DNA from: Larimichthys crocea
Taxonomy: Eukaryota > Chordata > Actinopteri > Sciaenidae
DNA: 64,000 nt
Direction of reading: 5' to 3'
Assembly: GCF_000972845.2 (NCBI RefSeq)
Contig: NC_040018.1
Coordinates: forward strand, 6,393,443-6,457,442
The notes under the pieces are model-generated. The model saw only the letters and a list, made by a program, of their open reading frames with translations, made no database searches and was not told the origin of the DNA. Positions 27,801 to 40,300 of this stretch are shown here, one piece after another. The position numbers were made by a program, and so were the translations under genes. Position 1 is the first letter of the stretch. Every line of letters starts with the position of its first letter.

Positions 27801-28772
27801 AGACTCCTTTAGTTTCTACATAGTGACACCTTACTGTATTATAATGTCAACTCGAAGAAGAGGCTGAACTTCAGCATCGGCTGAACCGTGACGCTAAATC
27901 TGACAGTCTGTGAACATGCACGAGTCTTGTGTGCAAACATATAAATATAATGAACAATCTGTGTGGTTTCAAGCTTTGGCGTCCAATTAATCCACATTTC
28001 TTTGACATAAGACCGCAGATAAGCACTATTTGTGATTTTGGTGCTTTTAACCTCTGTGGGTCCCTCTTAGCCCGAGAATTATGTCCATATTGGACAATTC
28101 AGCAGATCACAGTTTACCTGTGATGCCAAACTTCAATGCCAGTATGCTCACTGGACTTATAGTAATTAAAAATGCCGGTATAAAAAAACAGTCTCAAACT
28201 AAATTAGAGGGATGGAAAACGTAAAAAGTTCAGTTCTTTTAGAGCTGCTTCATTAAACTACTGTAATTTCACAGAACATTCGGCAGCATCTATGACTTTA
28301 ATTACTTAAAAGCATTCGTATATTTCCCTCCTGAGCTCTCACCATCATTTGAAATGATGATCCACGTCCACAGGAGCTATATAAACATAAAAAATCATTG
28401 AAAAGCGCACGATTCAACGTGTATAAAGAGACTTTTTTATGAATCTGTTAAATTGATCTGCTCTCAGGGAAACTGGACTCCTTCGCCCCCGAGGGAGACT
28501 GTTGACCATCCCTAACATAAACTACACATGTTTGACATGCAGCTGAACATGTCTGCGTCTATTTCAACCGTCCCTCCTGAAGTTACAGCCCGGCAGATGG
28601 ATGAAGATCTGATGTTTTCTGTCTTTTGTCCTTCTGCCAGCAAATGCAATAAAAGCAAAATCTACCCCAACCAGCAGATTTTTAGTTTGAAAGGAGAAAA
28701 AAAAACTTTACTAAACAAAAAAAAAACGTAGTTTAGTACTGATGAGTGATTTCAGAGCGGTGCTTGTCTTAC
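24875..28772 (-). other. tnnt3 intron 1
   Basis: About 3.9 kb between the non-coding first exon and the start-codon exon. It contains a degenerate copy of the GGTCCAGTGTG repeat (right part at about 26,590-26,710, CACTAATAAAAACATAG) and AT-rich unique sequence. Intron 1 of troponin genes often carries muscle enhancers, but I see no motif cluster clear enough to call. Confidence 0.5.
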
Positions 28773-28865
28773 CTCAGAGAGGAAAAGAAGCTCCTCCGAC
28801 GATGAAGATGAAGGTCTGTAAGAATCAGCCGGCTCCGCTCAGAGAATAAGTCCTTGTGTTATAGT
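28773..28865 (-). promoter_or_regulatory. tnnt3 non-coding exon 1 and core promoter
   Basis: A donor CTCTGAG|GTAAGAC at 28,771-28,773 closes a short exon extending to about 28,830. Upstream on the minus strand is CACTATAACAC, whose TATAA core (plus 28,859-28,863) is the right distance for a TATA box. A CArG-like CCAATAAGGG (one mismatch to CCWWWWWWGG) lies at about 28,885-28,894 on the minus strand. Exon 1 is non-coding, as is usual for troponin T genes, with translation starting in exon 2. The start site is inferred from the TATA position. Confidence 0.6.
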
Positions 28866-29160
28866 GATACTTGAGCTCATCAGGCCCTTATTGGCTGCGG
28901 GATGAGAGTGAGGTGTCTGTGTGTGTGTGTGTGTGTTTAGTATGTATGTTTATGTGTGGAAAAGGTGGGGAGAGGATTGAGGGTAAGGGGGTTGTCGTCA
29001 TGACCCTGGAGAAGGAGATGGATGAAATACTGCGGATGGAAGAGGAGGGCTCAGGTTTTGGAAAGGAGCAGCTGAGAAGCTTCTGTTGCTAAATTTACAG
29101 TGATAGAAGGCTGGGAGGGGGGGGTTACACATCAGCCTGGCATCCAGACAATGGAGGGAA

Positions 29161-29190
29161 AGTGTGTGTGTGTGTGTGTGTGTGTGTGTA
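29161..29190. repeat. (GT)n microsatellite
   Basis: This is an uninterrupted GT run of about 28 bases; a shorter one lies at 28,916-28,937. Confidence 0.95.
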
Positions 29191-30305
29191 CCAGTCAGTC
29201 AATCAGTCAGTACAGAGTAACAGAATGGCAGAATAATAATAGAACTAGACTAACAACAGAATCCTTGCTACGAAACGGTCGATTTCGATGTGACTTCTTT
29301 CTCAAAAGAAACAGACAATAACAGTTTAACCCTCTAGACCCCGGCAGAGTTATAAAATGTCGCTGCTGCTCTTCATCAAACAGCTCTTCCCTTAAAAAAA
29401 AGAAAGAAATCAAGTTTAAAAAAACACAACTTCTCTTTAATTTGATACCAAATATGAGATAAATCAAATCAATATCAATACAACAGTTGTTTGTTCTTAT
29501 ATATAAAGAAAATATGTATTTACAACAGTGACATGAGAAATGTGGAATATGTGGAAAAGTGACCGCGACCCGGTCAGTCCTCTTTGCCAGCTCTTTGGTG
29601 AACAGCTTCCCTGGAAAACGACCTCTGTCTGAGCAGCGAGAGCCGGGTAAATCCCACTGTTTACTGATGGTGATTACAGGATGTAGTGTGAGCAAAATGC
29701 TTGATCTCAAAATGTCTTTGTCTCTTTCCACCACGCTTAGTGGGTCAGGATCTCCCTTACAACACAACCGGCTTCCATCAAATTGTAAACCCAGGCATGC
29801 TTTGCCAGCGTGGAGCCATTTTTAGACGTACAGTGGAAACCCACAAAGGGAAAAGCAGAGATATCAGTGTAATAATATATATTTTGGCTTCATCTCTCTA
29901 AAGTTAGACTCTCTAAAATGTTGTAAGCACATTAATTTTATCCTAAACTGTCTATTCATCTAGATATTTTCAAAATAGTGATTCAGCCAGATCCATTGAT
30001 ATCCATTTTTGGTATAGCAGGAACAACAACACAGGAACTAAACTCATGGAAACAGGATTTGTCACTATGCTATAGCACGGAGACTGATTCTCCTCCATCG
30101 GAAGAACACTGACCCGCGCTCGGTGGCTAAGGGAGGTGTTACAATTTCTTAAGCTAGAGAAACTGAGACTCACACATGTGGCTCCTCTCACAGCTTTGCT
30201 CAAACTTGGCAACCATTAATCATGAACCCCCCACCCTCCTCCATGTATGTCCAATATAAAGAAAGTCAATTTTAAGTTGTCACAAAAAGTGCCCTCTTGG
30301 ATGCC

Positions 30306-30704
30306 CCTATACACTGTAAACAAAAATGTGGATTGTTTTAAAGAAAATGTAGAAAAGGAACAATCCATGGCTTTTTTGTGTCTTCCTGTATACAGAAAAA
30401 CACAGTTATATTTCAAAGCCTTTATATTGTATATAAAACTATATATATATTATTATGAATCATATTTAGTGGCATATTTTACAGTCCTTTACTGTCATGG
30501 TCTGGCAGTGTTTTACCAAAAAATCTACAGACATTTTAAAGTATGAAATAAAACACCAACCTTATTCATACAATCAACAGTACTGATATCCTTTTATCGT
30601 CATTTTAGAAAATTATTAAGGAATTATTTATAAATTCTGGCAACCACAGCAGTTTTTTTTTTTTTTTTACCGTAAAAACAACAGTTTCTTTTTTACAGCG
30701 TATG
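30306..30704. mobile_element. Nonautonomous DNA transposon with ACTGTAAA ends
   Basis: The left end ATACACTGTAAACAAAAATG and the right end, which reads in complement ATACGCTGTAAAAAAG, form imperfect terminal repeats. The interior is AT-rich with poly-T. This layout matches a common teleost mini-transposon type. No transposase is present and the exact family is not assigned. Confidence 0.5.
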
Positions 30705-31502
30705 GTAGGTAGAACATAATAAAGTTCCCTTAACTCTGGCCAAATGTGCAAGAAGATAAATGATGATAAAGTGCCATGCATGCATGCTAGAAGATTAGTT
30801 GGCCTCTATGTGGCATCAGTTCATAGTTAACCAGGGTTTGGAACTTCACAACTTTCTGTATGCTGGTGCCCTTTTCACTTTTTTCGCCCCTGTCCCTCAG
30901 AGTCCGCCTCTGCTCGCATGGTCTCTAAGACCCAGGCAGAACTAATCCACCCCATGAGCACAGCTGCAGAGAGCTTTTACTGTACTTCACAATATCTGAG
31001 GGATTTGTTACCACATTGTGAAAGGTAGTAGTGGTGTGAGGGTTTATTACCAAATCTGTATTAGCAAATACATACCATGACATATTTTCATAAGTCAGTG
31101 GGTTGAAAATAGCAGGGTCCACAGGAGAGCATCATCAAACAAAACCGCAACAGTCCATGCCAATGATATGATTACTGCAATGATGCAAGTGTAGCTGGAG
31201 TGCGTCAGTTGTTTCAGCAAAGACCCTCCAGTGACCTCGGAACTATGACTAATTATGTCCATCGTTATCAAAGTGTGACAGACAGTATGTACCAGCAACA
31301 AACTGCAAAACCTCAAAATATCAGACTTATCCAACACAGGAGTCCATGTCTGTCTTTGTTAAATGTTGCTCTCTTTCCTAGAAACTAATAAATCAGATCT
31401 TATACAATAGTGAGGGTTTGTTTTTGTGCCAAACATTCTACTACTGTATAAGATATAAAATGGTTTTATGTTTTCAAAAGGTGATGTCACTTGACTTGAA
31501 CC

Positions 31503-31805
31503 AGTGGTGGAATCTTACATGTGTTCAGTGATTTAGTGGCATCTAGCATTTAAGTTGCTGATTGCAACTCGCTCGCCTCACTGTCTCCTTCAAAGCCCTC
31601 GGAGAAACAACCATGGTCGTAAAACTCATGGAAAGCAAAAGGCTCTGTTTGGTTTGTCCATTCTGGTCTAGAAGGTATGTAGGTAATAAAAACACACTTA
31701 TTCTTATTTTTTAAGGTCATTATACACTAATGAAAACATAGTTTAATCCATTTCTGCCATATTGTGTAAATATAGCCACCTAAATCTGACATATTGGACC
31801 TTTAA
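31503..31805 (+). repeat. GGTCCAGTGTG-family interspersed repeat
   Basis: The copy runs from GTGATTTAGTGGCATCTAGC through TTGTCCATTCTGG and CACTAATGAAAACATAG to CATATTGGACCTTTAAA. Its ends are roughly complementary (compare AAAGGTCCAGTGTG at 48,430), which suggests a nonautonomous DNA transposon. It is widely distributed in teleost genomes as I recall. Confidence 0.65.
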
Positions 31806-33965
31806 ACACAAATTTGTACTTGCCTTTTCTTTATATGCCACTAAATTGCTTCCCAACCACTACATTTAACATGAAAATATTGTTCTTTTATGGCTTACCT
31901 ACAAGTATTGCATAGCTTAAGTTACTTGTTACTTTGCAAATGAGTCCATTAATCAATTAGCTGACTGACAAAATCTTAAAAAAGAAAATGAATTCTATCA
32001 TTATCACCATCAATCATCACTTTTAACTCATTTTTGTGGTTCCACCTTCACAAAAAATAATAATAGTAATAAGTTGAATCATTTTAATGTACTTTTTAAG
32101 AATAATTATTGTTGAACAAAACAAACAAACAGCGCATGCATTTCTTTGGCCTCTCATGACGGCAATTCTCCCTATTTTTAGAATCAACCAAACAAACAAC
32201 CAGCCAGGCGCAAAGCGCGTGGAATACTCCACGATCACTGTGTCACTGAGTGTGTGGTGACAGCAAATACGGGAAAATATCAATAATAATCAACATAACA
32301 GCAAAGTTGCAAAATGCTCATAGTAAACTACCCATTTTCCCTCATATCTTCACTTACGCAGCACATGGTTCATATTTATTGTGGTTATTCAGAGCACTTG
32401 GTAAAGGTGATGGAAAGATGTTGGACTTGGTTTAATATAAAAATAACTCAGCTGTAACTTCAAGCATGAAACATAATGTTGACTGCATGAATATTTAACC
32501 AAAACAATAGAGCCTTTGTCGTCTAAATCTAACCACATGTGTGGAATGCCGGCTGCAAACCTCCATCTCAGGTGTCTGACTATTTATAGTAACAGTTAAA
32601 TTTGGCTCTTTGAGGCCGCTGTTAATAAATCTGCAGCGGGGACGAGGACAAGAGAAATAATCCTCATTAACAGATGTAAACATCAACTACATCAGCAGAG
32701 TAATAACGAGCAGTGTCAGGTTGTGATGACCGAGCTGTACGCCTGAATGAACACGATTGGTTGTTGCTGTAGTCAGCTGGTAATCAAGTAGTAGCATCAG
32801 CAGTGATGGATAAGATGGCAACGCATGAATGGAGCAGCTAATGACGAAACACAAGTTAGACTTCAAGACCAAACCAGAGCTGAAAGGAGGGTGGGTGTTG
32901 CACTCCAATGCATCAGGTGGTCGGAAACACGACCCCTGATGAATACTAATGTGGCTGAATGTTTGTTAAGTTTGTAAGCTGGTGCCAAGACGTTGGTTGC
33001 TTCTCTTTTATCTCACCAAAATCAGCTTTAAAGATAATGATATTAATTAGGAACCTATTTTAATTGGTAATACTAGAGAAAGTTAAGCAGCAGAAGAAGA
33101 ACTTCCAAATGTGTGTTGATTATTTAACTGAAACATCACCTAGTTCACAGACAGCTATTTAACCTGTCAACAGTTTAGTCGAGGGGGGATAGTGATACCT
33201 TAGACGCCTTCCTGGACCGGGCCTCGTAGAATTTCAAGGTGCTTAAAATCTTCCTTGCTCAACCAAATGCTGCACAATACTGCCACTAGTGGTTGGAGGC
33301 TTCAGTGCAACAACAGTGGTTGTAATTTATTATCAAATAAAATGCAGATTTTTTAGAGTTTTATTCGAATATAAGCTGTGAAATACACATAACTGTGCTA
33401 CATAGCTGCATATAATTGAGAGATTCCCTATCTAATGCAGACAAGAGCTGAGGGCTCTGAGTGGCTTCATGCTTGGCGCTGAAGGCAGATCGGCAGAGTA
33501 CAAAGCACCACAAAGCACAAAAGCATCTAGTTCCCAGCCAACTTCCTGATCCCGCTTCACAGAATTGAAATCCACATGAGGAAATAAAATTTTATGAGAG
33601 TAAAGTGACCCCTGGTTTGCAGAACAGACACCACATGTAAGCGCGTGTTAATAGCAGCATTTGACCAGCTGTAGCTGTGGTCACCTACACATAGTTTGGA
33701 TGTTACATCAAGGCTTCACAGTTTTTCAACCAATAAACGTGATAATTTGATAGCATTGATTTAGGACAGTCATGATAACGTTTAAATAAAGGAATATAGT
33801 CACATATTTTACTCTTTGTTGTAAATCATGCTTTCTGTTAAGTCTATATTTATTTAGACTGCATATATATTAGAAAGAATCATTCCTGGAAACAAAACAA
33901 AAAAATTGCCAAAATAAAGTGAATCAAACCAAGTAAAAAAAATATTCATAAGTATATTTTTATCA

Positions 33966-34373
33966 GTGTTTAATTCCCTGAAAATGAGAATCTTTGTGTT
34001 TTTGTTACCTCAAAATGAGCCCTTCATATCTACAGAGGAAGAGGGTCCTCTTACACAAAGTCCACAATGTCTTTTGCATTTTTCAGAACTTCATGGCCAC
34101 TGCTTTACTTTAAAGGGAAAACAGGAAAAAGGAGCCTGGAAAAGGACAGAGGTCAATCAGTACAGGACTGGAAAACAAACACAGACGTGAATACACAAAG
34201 AGACTAAATACAGAAGCGAAGGCAAAATGACAAGAAAAGAAGAAACTAATGAGGGTGGAAAGTAACGACAGACACTATAAGAAGGGAGAATTACAAAACA
34301 TTCAGTTTTCAGTATTCAGTAGGTTGCAACCACACTACTAGATGCAACTAAATCGTGCACATTGGACCTTCAA
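33966..34373 (-). repeat. GGTCCAGTGTG-family interspersed repeat, inverted and rearranged
   Basis: On the minus strand it begins AAGGTCCAATGTGCACGATT and reads TAGTTGCATCTAGTAGTGTG. The far end at about 33,990-34,020 (TGTTTTTGTTACCTCAAAATG) matches the family's 3' part. It contains a purine-rich insert. Confidence 0.55.
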
Positions 34374-35073
34374 GGGCTCCATTTAAAAACAGTGAACACA
34401 CCTTTGTTGATTAGATAATGATTATCACGTAAAGGCCTCACGTTCTGCGTACAAAGTGGACTTTTCCCCACTCCTCTGCAAACAACTCCACCTTCCCTCA
34501 GGTGGAGGTGTCTGCAGACGGCCTGTAGGGGCTGCATCCCAGCCATCTCAGGTGGCCTGGAAACCCCCCATCTGCCCCTGCAACACACACTGAAGGCAAC
34601 AGTTTTATTTTTGGAGTGGTCACAGGCACTGCGGCTCGCTCCCTAAGGCTTCAGTTCACTTCAGGATGAGTCGGCCATGTGGCACCCTGAGCCGGGATTA
34701 ACAAGCAGAGAGCAGTTTGTCCTAGCAGCCGCTCGCCGAAGGTAAATCAGGCAAACTCAGTGTCTGTTGCTTGACAAGCTGGTGATACTGCTGCGCGATC
34801 CTGACCCGCTTGGCATAGGATTTGATTGGTGCACGATCTGAAATCTTAAACGCATGATGCATATCGGACATTATATCTGTGAGAGGAAGCGCTTGCAGTA
34901 CAGTGTTTACCATGTTTTTGCACACATGTTGTGCCATAGTAGATGTAAGGATGAGTCAGACATTAACAAAACCTTCACACCAGCACATTTATACTCTTTT
35001 CTTGGTCTTTTTATCCATTTTTAGCTGCAAATAAACAAAATATCTCTGCACCTCCCTTCTTTTTGCTTTGCAG

Positions 35074-35114
35074 CCTGCCCTGCAAAACACCAGCAACACT
35101 CATATCCTCTCCAG
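35074..35114 (+). other. Candidate 5' exon of prr33
   Basis: A 41-bp segment is bounded by a strong acceptor (pyrimidine-rich tract then GCTTTGCAG) and an excellent donor (CTCCAG|GTAAGT). Spliced to the acceptor at 37,367/37,368 it would remain open in the prr33 frame, but the first ATG is inside the large exon, so it is more likely 5' UTR. The evidence is splice consensus only. Confidence 0.4.
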
Positions 35115-37376
35115 GTAAGTGTTGCACGGATTCCTAATGTAGCAACATGACGATTAATGAAGAGCTCTCCGTCCATTCTGTTTAATTGTGTTCTGCAAAG
35201 CTAGATACATTGAGGTCATGTCGCAGTTTTATCGCAAAGCTAATCTTATACTTTCCTCTTTTGAGCTGCACCAATGGAAACTTCCCAGATATCCAACCCC
35301 AGAGCCTTAAAAGGGGGACATCTCATGTGTCAGCTGGCCTTGTCACTGCAACTGCAGGAGTCACTTTGACAACAGGGATTCATGTTGAATATTTGCTCAA
35401 AACCAGCCGAGAATCACAGTGTTTGAATTTAGAGTCACACAGGAGGTGTTTTGACTGCAGCTTTTACATTTTAAATATTGGAGGTTGTCAAACTTGCAGA
35501 AAACATCCCAGAGGGTCTAATTATCCTGCTTCCCTCAGATCAAACCGGTGCTAACACAACAGTAATTAAAGATAATCATTGCTCCAAAAAGGCTAAGCCG
35601 CGCCGTTGTAACAACTTTTGGTCTTTTTATTTGACTTCCAGCAGACTGAGGCTGTTTGTGTGAGTGCAGGACGGCAGGCAGCAGGTGCTCGGTGTCAGGG
35701 TGTTTGCTCTTATTTCTCTCAGCCTAAAATTAGACTGTGGACCTTTTCTAGTGTCACCCAAAGATACTCCAGTATTTAGACAGAAAGGGAACAATTCAGC
35801 TCATGTTGCCACTCAAGATAACCGAGTAAAAGTTTATTATACAGTAAAGAAAAGCAACTGTCATGAAACGTCAGTCAAATTTGAATATTAATTATCTTTG
35901 AGATATTGTGTAAGCTTTTGCATAATATGTGGGTTGAAATTGAACCCCCTCTGCAGCTTCAGTTTCTGCCGTTGCCTTTTTAAAACATCTTTGCCTCCCA
36001 GAGGAATGTATGTCACATTTATTGACAGTTCATCACACTTCTGACCTTTGACCCTTCTTCATATTGTTTGCTTGTAAAGTCAATGACTGAGAAATTATGA
36101 CCCAATTCACTGATGCTCACGTTTGAAGTTTCTTCGGTTGTGAACCTTAGCTAAATGCAACCCCCCCCCTGCATGGACCTGGTCACCCTCCTGTATATGT
36201 CAATCATCTTCCTTTGGGTTTACTTTTATTTCCTGCAGAGGTCGTTTTTAAATCGGACTGTCTCCTTGAGAGACTATTTTCAAAAGTAGTTTGTCATCAT
36301 TTCAAAGTAGCCTCGCCATAAGCGACAGCTTTACATGCCTTTCTATTTCCATTAGTGACGTTTCTTGTAGCCATGCAGCATCTTCAGAACTCAATTAAGA
36401 GTTCTGAAACTTGCTAATGAGTCCGTTGTCATGAGATCTCATAGTTTTCTAAAGCCAGCTGTGGACTTGTCTCAGAGCCATTAGCATGGGTTATATCTGC
36501 ACAGCAGCTGAATACTATACTTTAAACTATACTGGGAACACAGCAGAAGACGATGAGCTCAACAGTGCAGTAAAGTGCCGTAAATGACAAAGTAAGCTAA
36601 GACAGTAACTTTTATTGAGCAAACAAACATCAGAAATCTGTTTAATTGACGTTATTTCATTGTATTAAAAGATTTACTACCATTGAAATATTTCGAGATT
36701 TCAGAAAATCAAACCAAAGTTTCACAGGAAATGTGTTATTACAACAGGATTTAAATACACTCCCAACCTAAAGCTTGAAATACAGATAATGTTGAAGCGA
36801 TAGTGGCTATAATTTGTGCAGTATCAAAGTTTTTTTTTTTAATGATCCAAAAGTCCAGCATATGTCTCACAAATCTTCATAGTACTGTCCAGCTGAAAAA
36901 GAAAAAAAAATGAATTTATATTTATCATGTCATACAAACATACTTGATCTGAATCAGAATTAGAAATTAATTTAAAAAAAATCAACAGAGACATTATTTA
37001 GCCAGCTGCATTAAAAATGTATTTTCTGGTCTGAAAGTTTTGGAACAAAATTCAACATTTCCACCTGACTAGTATCAAAACATCCTCCTGACCAGACGTC
37101 TTAATAATCTAATTCTTATGATCAACGTCTGGAGCTGGTGGTATCACGTCTTCATGAAATATTTCATTAGAGCTTGGCTGTGATTTTCGCTTTTCTGGGA
37201 AACTGTGACTACAAATAATGTTGGAAACATTTGTTATGGTGTCAAACAAATATGATGAAACCAACTGTTAGACGATTGTTGATGATGATGATGTTAGATG
37301 TAGATAATTTGCCTGTTTTATAATGTTTTGGCTAAAGATAGACTGATGTGTCTCATCTTTCTTGCAGGAGTCTGAA

Positions 37377-40300
37377 ATGCTCATGGAAGTAGGCTACAGT
37401 AACGGGCTGGATCCTGACCTTTCCCAGCAGTATCCTCCACCCTTACTGCCAAAACCAGGAAAGGACAATGCAAGGCTTCAGAAACTCAAAAAGAAGCGGG
37501 CCAAGAAAAAGGGCAGCCTCTCTCAAACGCCTGTCCCATTTCGCTCCTGTTTGTCTCCTGTCAACGAAGCAAGCACAGACCTCGAGCACAGTGATCAATC
37601 CAGCCCACCAAAGACACCCGATTCAGCCTACGTTGCAGACTCTTCAGTATCCAGTCTCCCGTTTGGCTCCCTCTATGATCACTCTACATCTGCATTCCCT
37701 CATCCGCAGAGAAGTCCCTACAACAAAACCGGCAGCTTCCCCACCCAGTCCTACATAGCTCAGACCACGACTTCTGAAGAGCAGGTGGCTCCTCTGTACG
37801 AGTGCTCTTCTTTTTTATTCGATGACATGACTCCTTTCATGATGCCACCTTGCATGGCTTCACCACCCAAATCATCACCTGAGCAGGTTCCAGTACAACC
37901 TCTTCCTTCTGCTTTCAATTTAAACACGACACCAAATTCCCATGGGTCAGTCACAACAGTCCCTCCAGTCGTTGTATCGCAATCCAGCACTAAAATATCA
38001 ACTCACAGCCTGACCCTATCCCCAGCTGCCCTCAACGGTGGCCCAGGCCCAGCACCTTCTCAAGTTGCAGACCTACCTCCTATTCCACTGCTGCTATCAG
38101 TTACAAACACTCAGACACAACCTTTTATTTCCAGCCAGAGGGAGACAAACACCAGTCCAAAGGGTAATCTTCAGAGCCAGGCATCGTCTTGGACTGCCAA
38201 ACCTACCAGTAATGGCAACTTTGTTACAAGTCAGATGTCACCAGAGATAACCGCCTCAAAGATATCACTTGTTGAAGCAGTGAACGAGACAAGGCCTGAT
38301 AATGCACAAACCAGGATTTACACATCAAAGGCAACATTTTATGAAATCTCTAAGCCTCCCTCCATCCAGGACCTCACAGTGATAAACCCAACCTACCAGG
38401 GAGCATTGGTATCTGCCGTGTACAGGGATAAAACAAGTGTGTCAGTGGTGAAAAGTGATCAGAAACTGTCTGTGTCCAGATCCCAATGTGGAAGACCTAA
38501 GACTCCCTCTTGCACACCAGCTCGTGTATCGACACCCTTTTTCGAAATATCCAAACCTAACCCACTTTTATTTGCTGCAAGTTCTGCTTTAAGCTCCCCT
38601 CAAGATTTACAAACTACTGCAATTCTCAACGAGGCTCCAAGACAAAAATCAATTGTTCAAACTAGTGGTATAGGTAGACCTCCAGCTGCCACAGAAGACT
38701 TGAAGGTGACTGATGTAAATCACATTTCATCAATCAAACAAACCTGCAATAACCTGCGACCTGAGAATTTGGCATCAAGTATGACTGCACCTGACTCTGT
38801 TGTGATTAGACCAATACCAATACACTCAATTCAAAATACACAAAGGAGTACAATCAATAGTGACCCGCAACCTGAGAATTTGGCATCAAATATGAAAACA
38901 CCTGACCGTGCTGTGATTACACCAACACCAATCCAACCAGTTATCCCAAAACTACAAACAGAACACATTTTTGAAAGTGAAGCTTCAGCCCTACCAAAGG
39001 TCCCAACATTTTTCTCCACTGTACCAAAGACTTCAAATCTCAACCCTTCGGCAGTAATTTCCATGCAAGCACCACCAACGCCCCAGTCATCCATTTATCA
39101 TCCTCCTGTGGTCGAGGCTCGCAAATCTTTAACATCACTATTGGAGACTCAAATGTCATTTGCGACCTCAAAGCCCAAATCACGATCAATGTATTATGGG
39201 CTTACTCCAGCTGAGTATGTTGCCTATGGTGGGATTAGGACTATTGCATCAAATCAAAGCCCTGTACCCCCCAAGGTTCATGAAACCTCTTCAAACAAAA
39301 CACAGTCAGATGTAGCTGTAGATGCATCACATGTCTCAAAGTCTGAAGCAACAAAACATCTCAATGGACACCAAGATCTTCCCTCTTCAATGGAGGTTTC
39401 TGCTGCTCATATTTCACAACCTGTGTCAACTCCAAGGGATTCTGAAGAGATTGTCACATGTAGCAAAGATGTGTTTGAGGAAAGTCAGTCGGAAGCTCAC
39501 AGTATTGGAATACAATCAGTAAAAACTTCTAGCATGGACACAATAAAACCTGAGCTTCCCCTTGGCTTGGCACAGAAAACAATGCAACAATCCACAAGTG
39601 ATGTATCCACAGCAAAAGCCTCGTACACTGAGGCTCCAATACCAATGCCTAAAGCAGGTGAGGTACACACACAAAGTGCGGCACTATTTTCTATAGAGGC
39701 AGCACAAAATACGACTACATGCCTAACTGACAGCAATGGTCTGTCAAGCTCTTCCCCACCTTTAGTAAAAGTAGATTCAAATGCAGAAACACAGCACAGC
39801 ACAAAAGTTATAGGTATCACAGAGAAAGGTGTCGATCCTGAGAAAACACCTAAAAAAGGAAAAAACAAGTCAGAACAAATAGAAATAGTGCCAGTCCAGT
39901 CTGATGCAGTCAGTCCACCAACAGCTAATGGTTTCATTGTCCAACCAACTGTCAGGCCTGTTAAAGACCTAGCTAACTATAAAAACTTGGCTGTTCAATC
40001 TCCTGCCATAGAGTTAGAGCCTAAATTTCCAGGGGGTCCCATCATAAATGGTGCATTCATATTAGGAAAACAACAAGGCACCAAACGGGTTTCAACACCA
40101 CTGCCCAGTAAAGTGATTACTGATGCTGTTTTACAAAAACAAAGGCAAGAGGTTAATCAGCTTATCAAAGCGAACAGTGAGTTTATGCTACCCAATAAAA
40201 CAAATATGGGTAACATTTTTCCTTCTCTGGCTGCTTATACAGAACATGTTCCTAACAAAACAAACACTGAGCCCCAATTCTCAAATATATTCTCTCAAGA

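Larger units (their letters stand above)
28866..35073. other. Intergenic region between divergent tnnt3 and prr33
   Basis: About 6.2 kb with no convincing coding exon. It holds (GT)n tracts at 28,916-28,937 and 29,161-29,190, a mini-transposon at 30,306-30,704 and two copies of the GGTCCAGTGTG repeat. Open frames at 29,207-29,767 and 34,722-34,937 (minus) lack supporting features. Its position between two genes transcribed outward makes it the natural place for shared muscle enhancers, which is inference. Confidence 0.5.

Noticed and set aside
29207..29767. 186-codon minus-strand frame
   Set aside because: Composition is erratic with a Phe run and no conserved motif; it lies in repeat-rich intergenic DNA beside a GT microsatellite.
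34722..34937. 71-codon minus-strand frame ending PDLPSASGC
   Set aside because: It looks moderately protein-like but has no recognised family, no donor in frame and no neighbouring exon.
28866..37000. An undescribed defence, CRISPR-like or viral system
   Set aside because: I looked for regular spacer arrays, integrase or polymerase frames and paired LTRs and saw none; the region is ordinary vertebrate intergenic DNA with mini-transposons.
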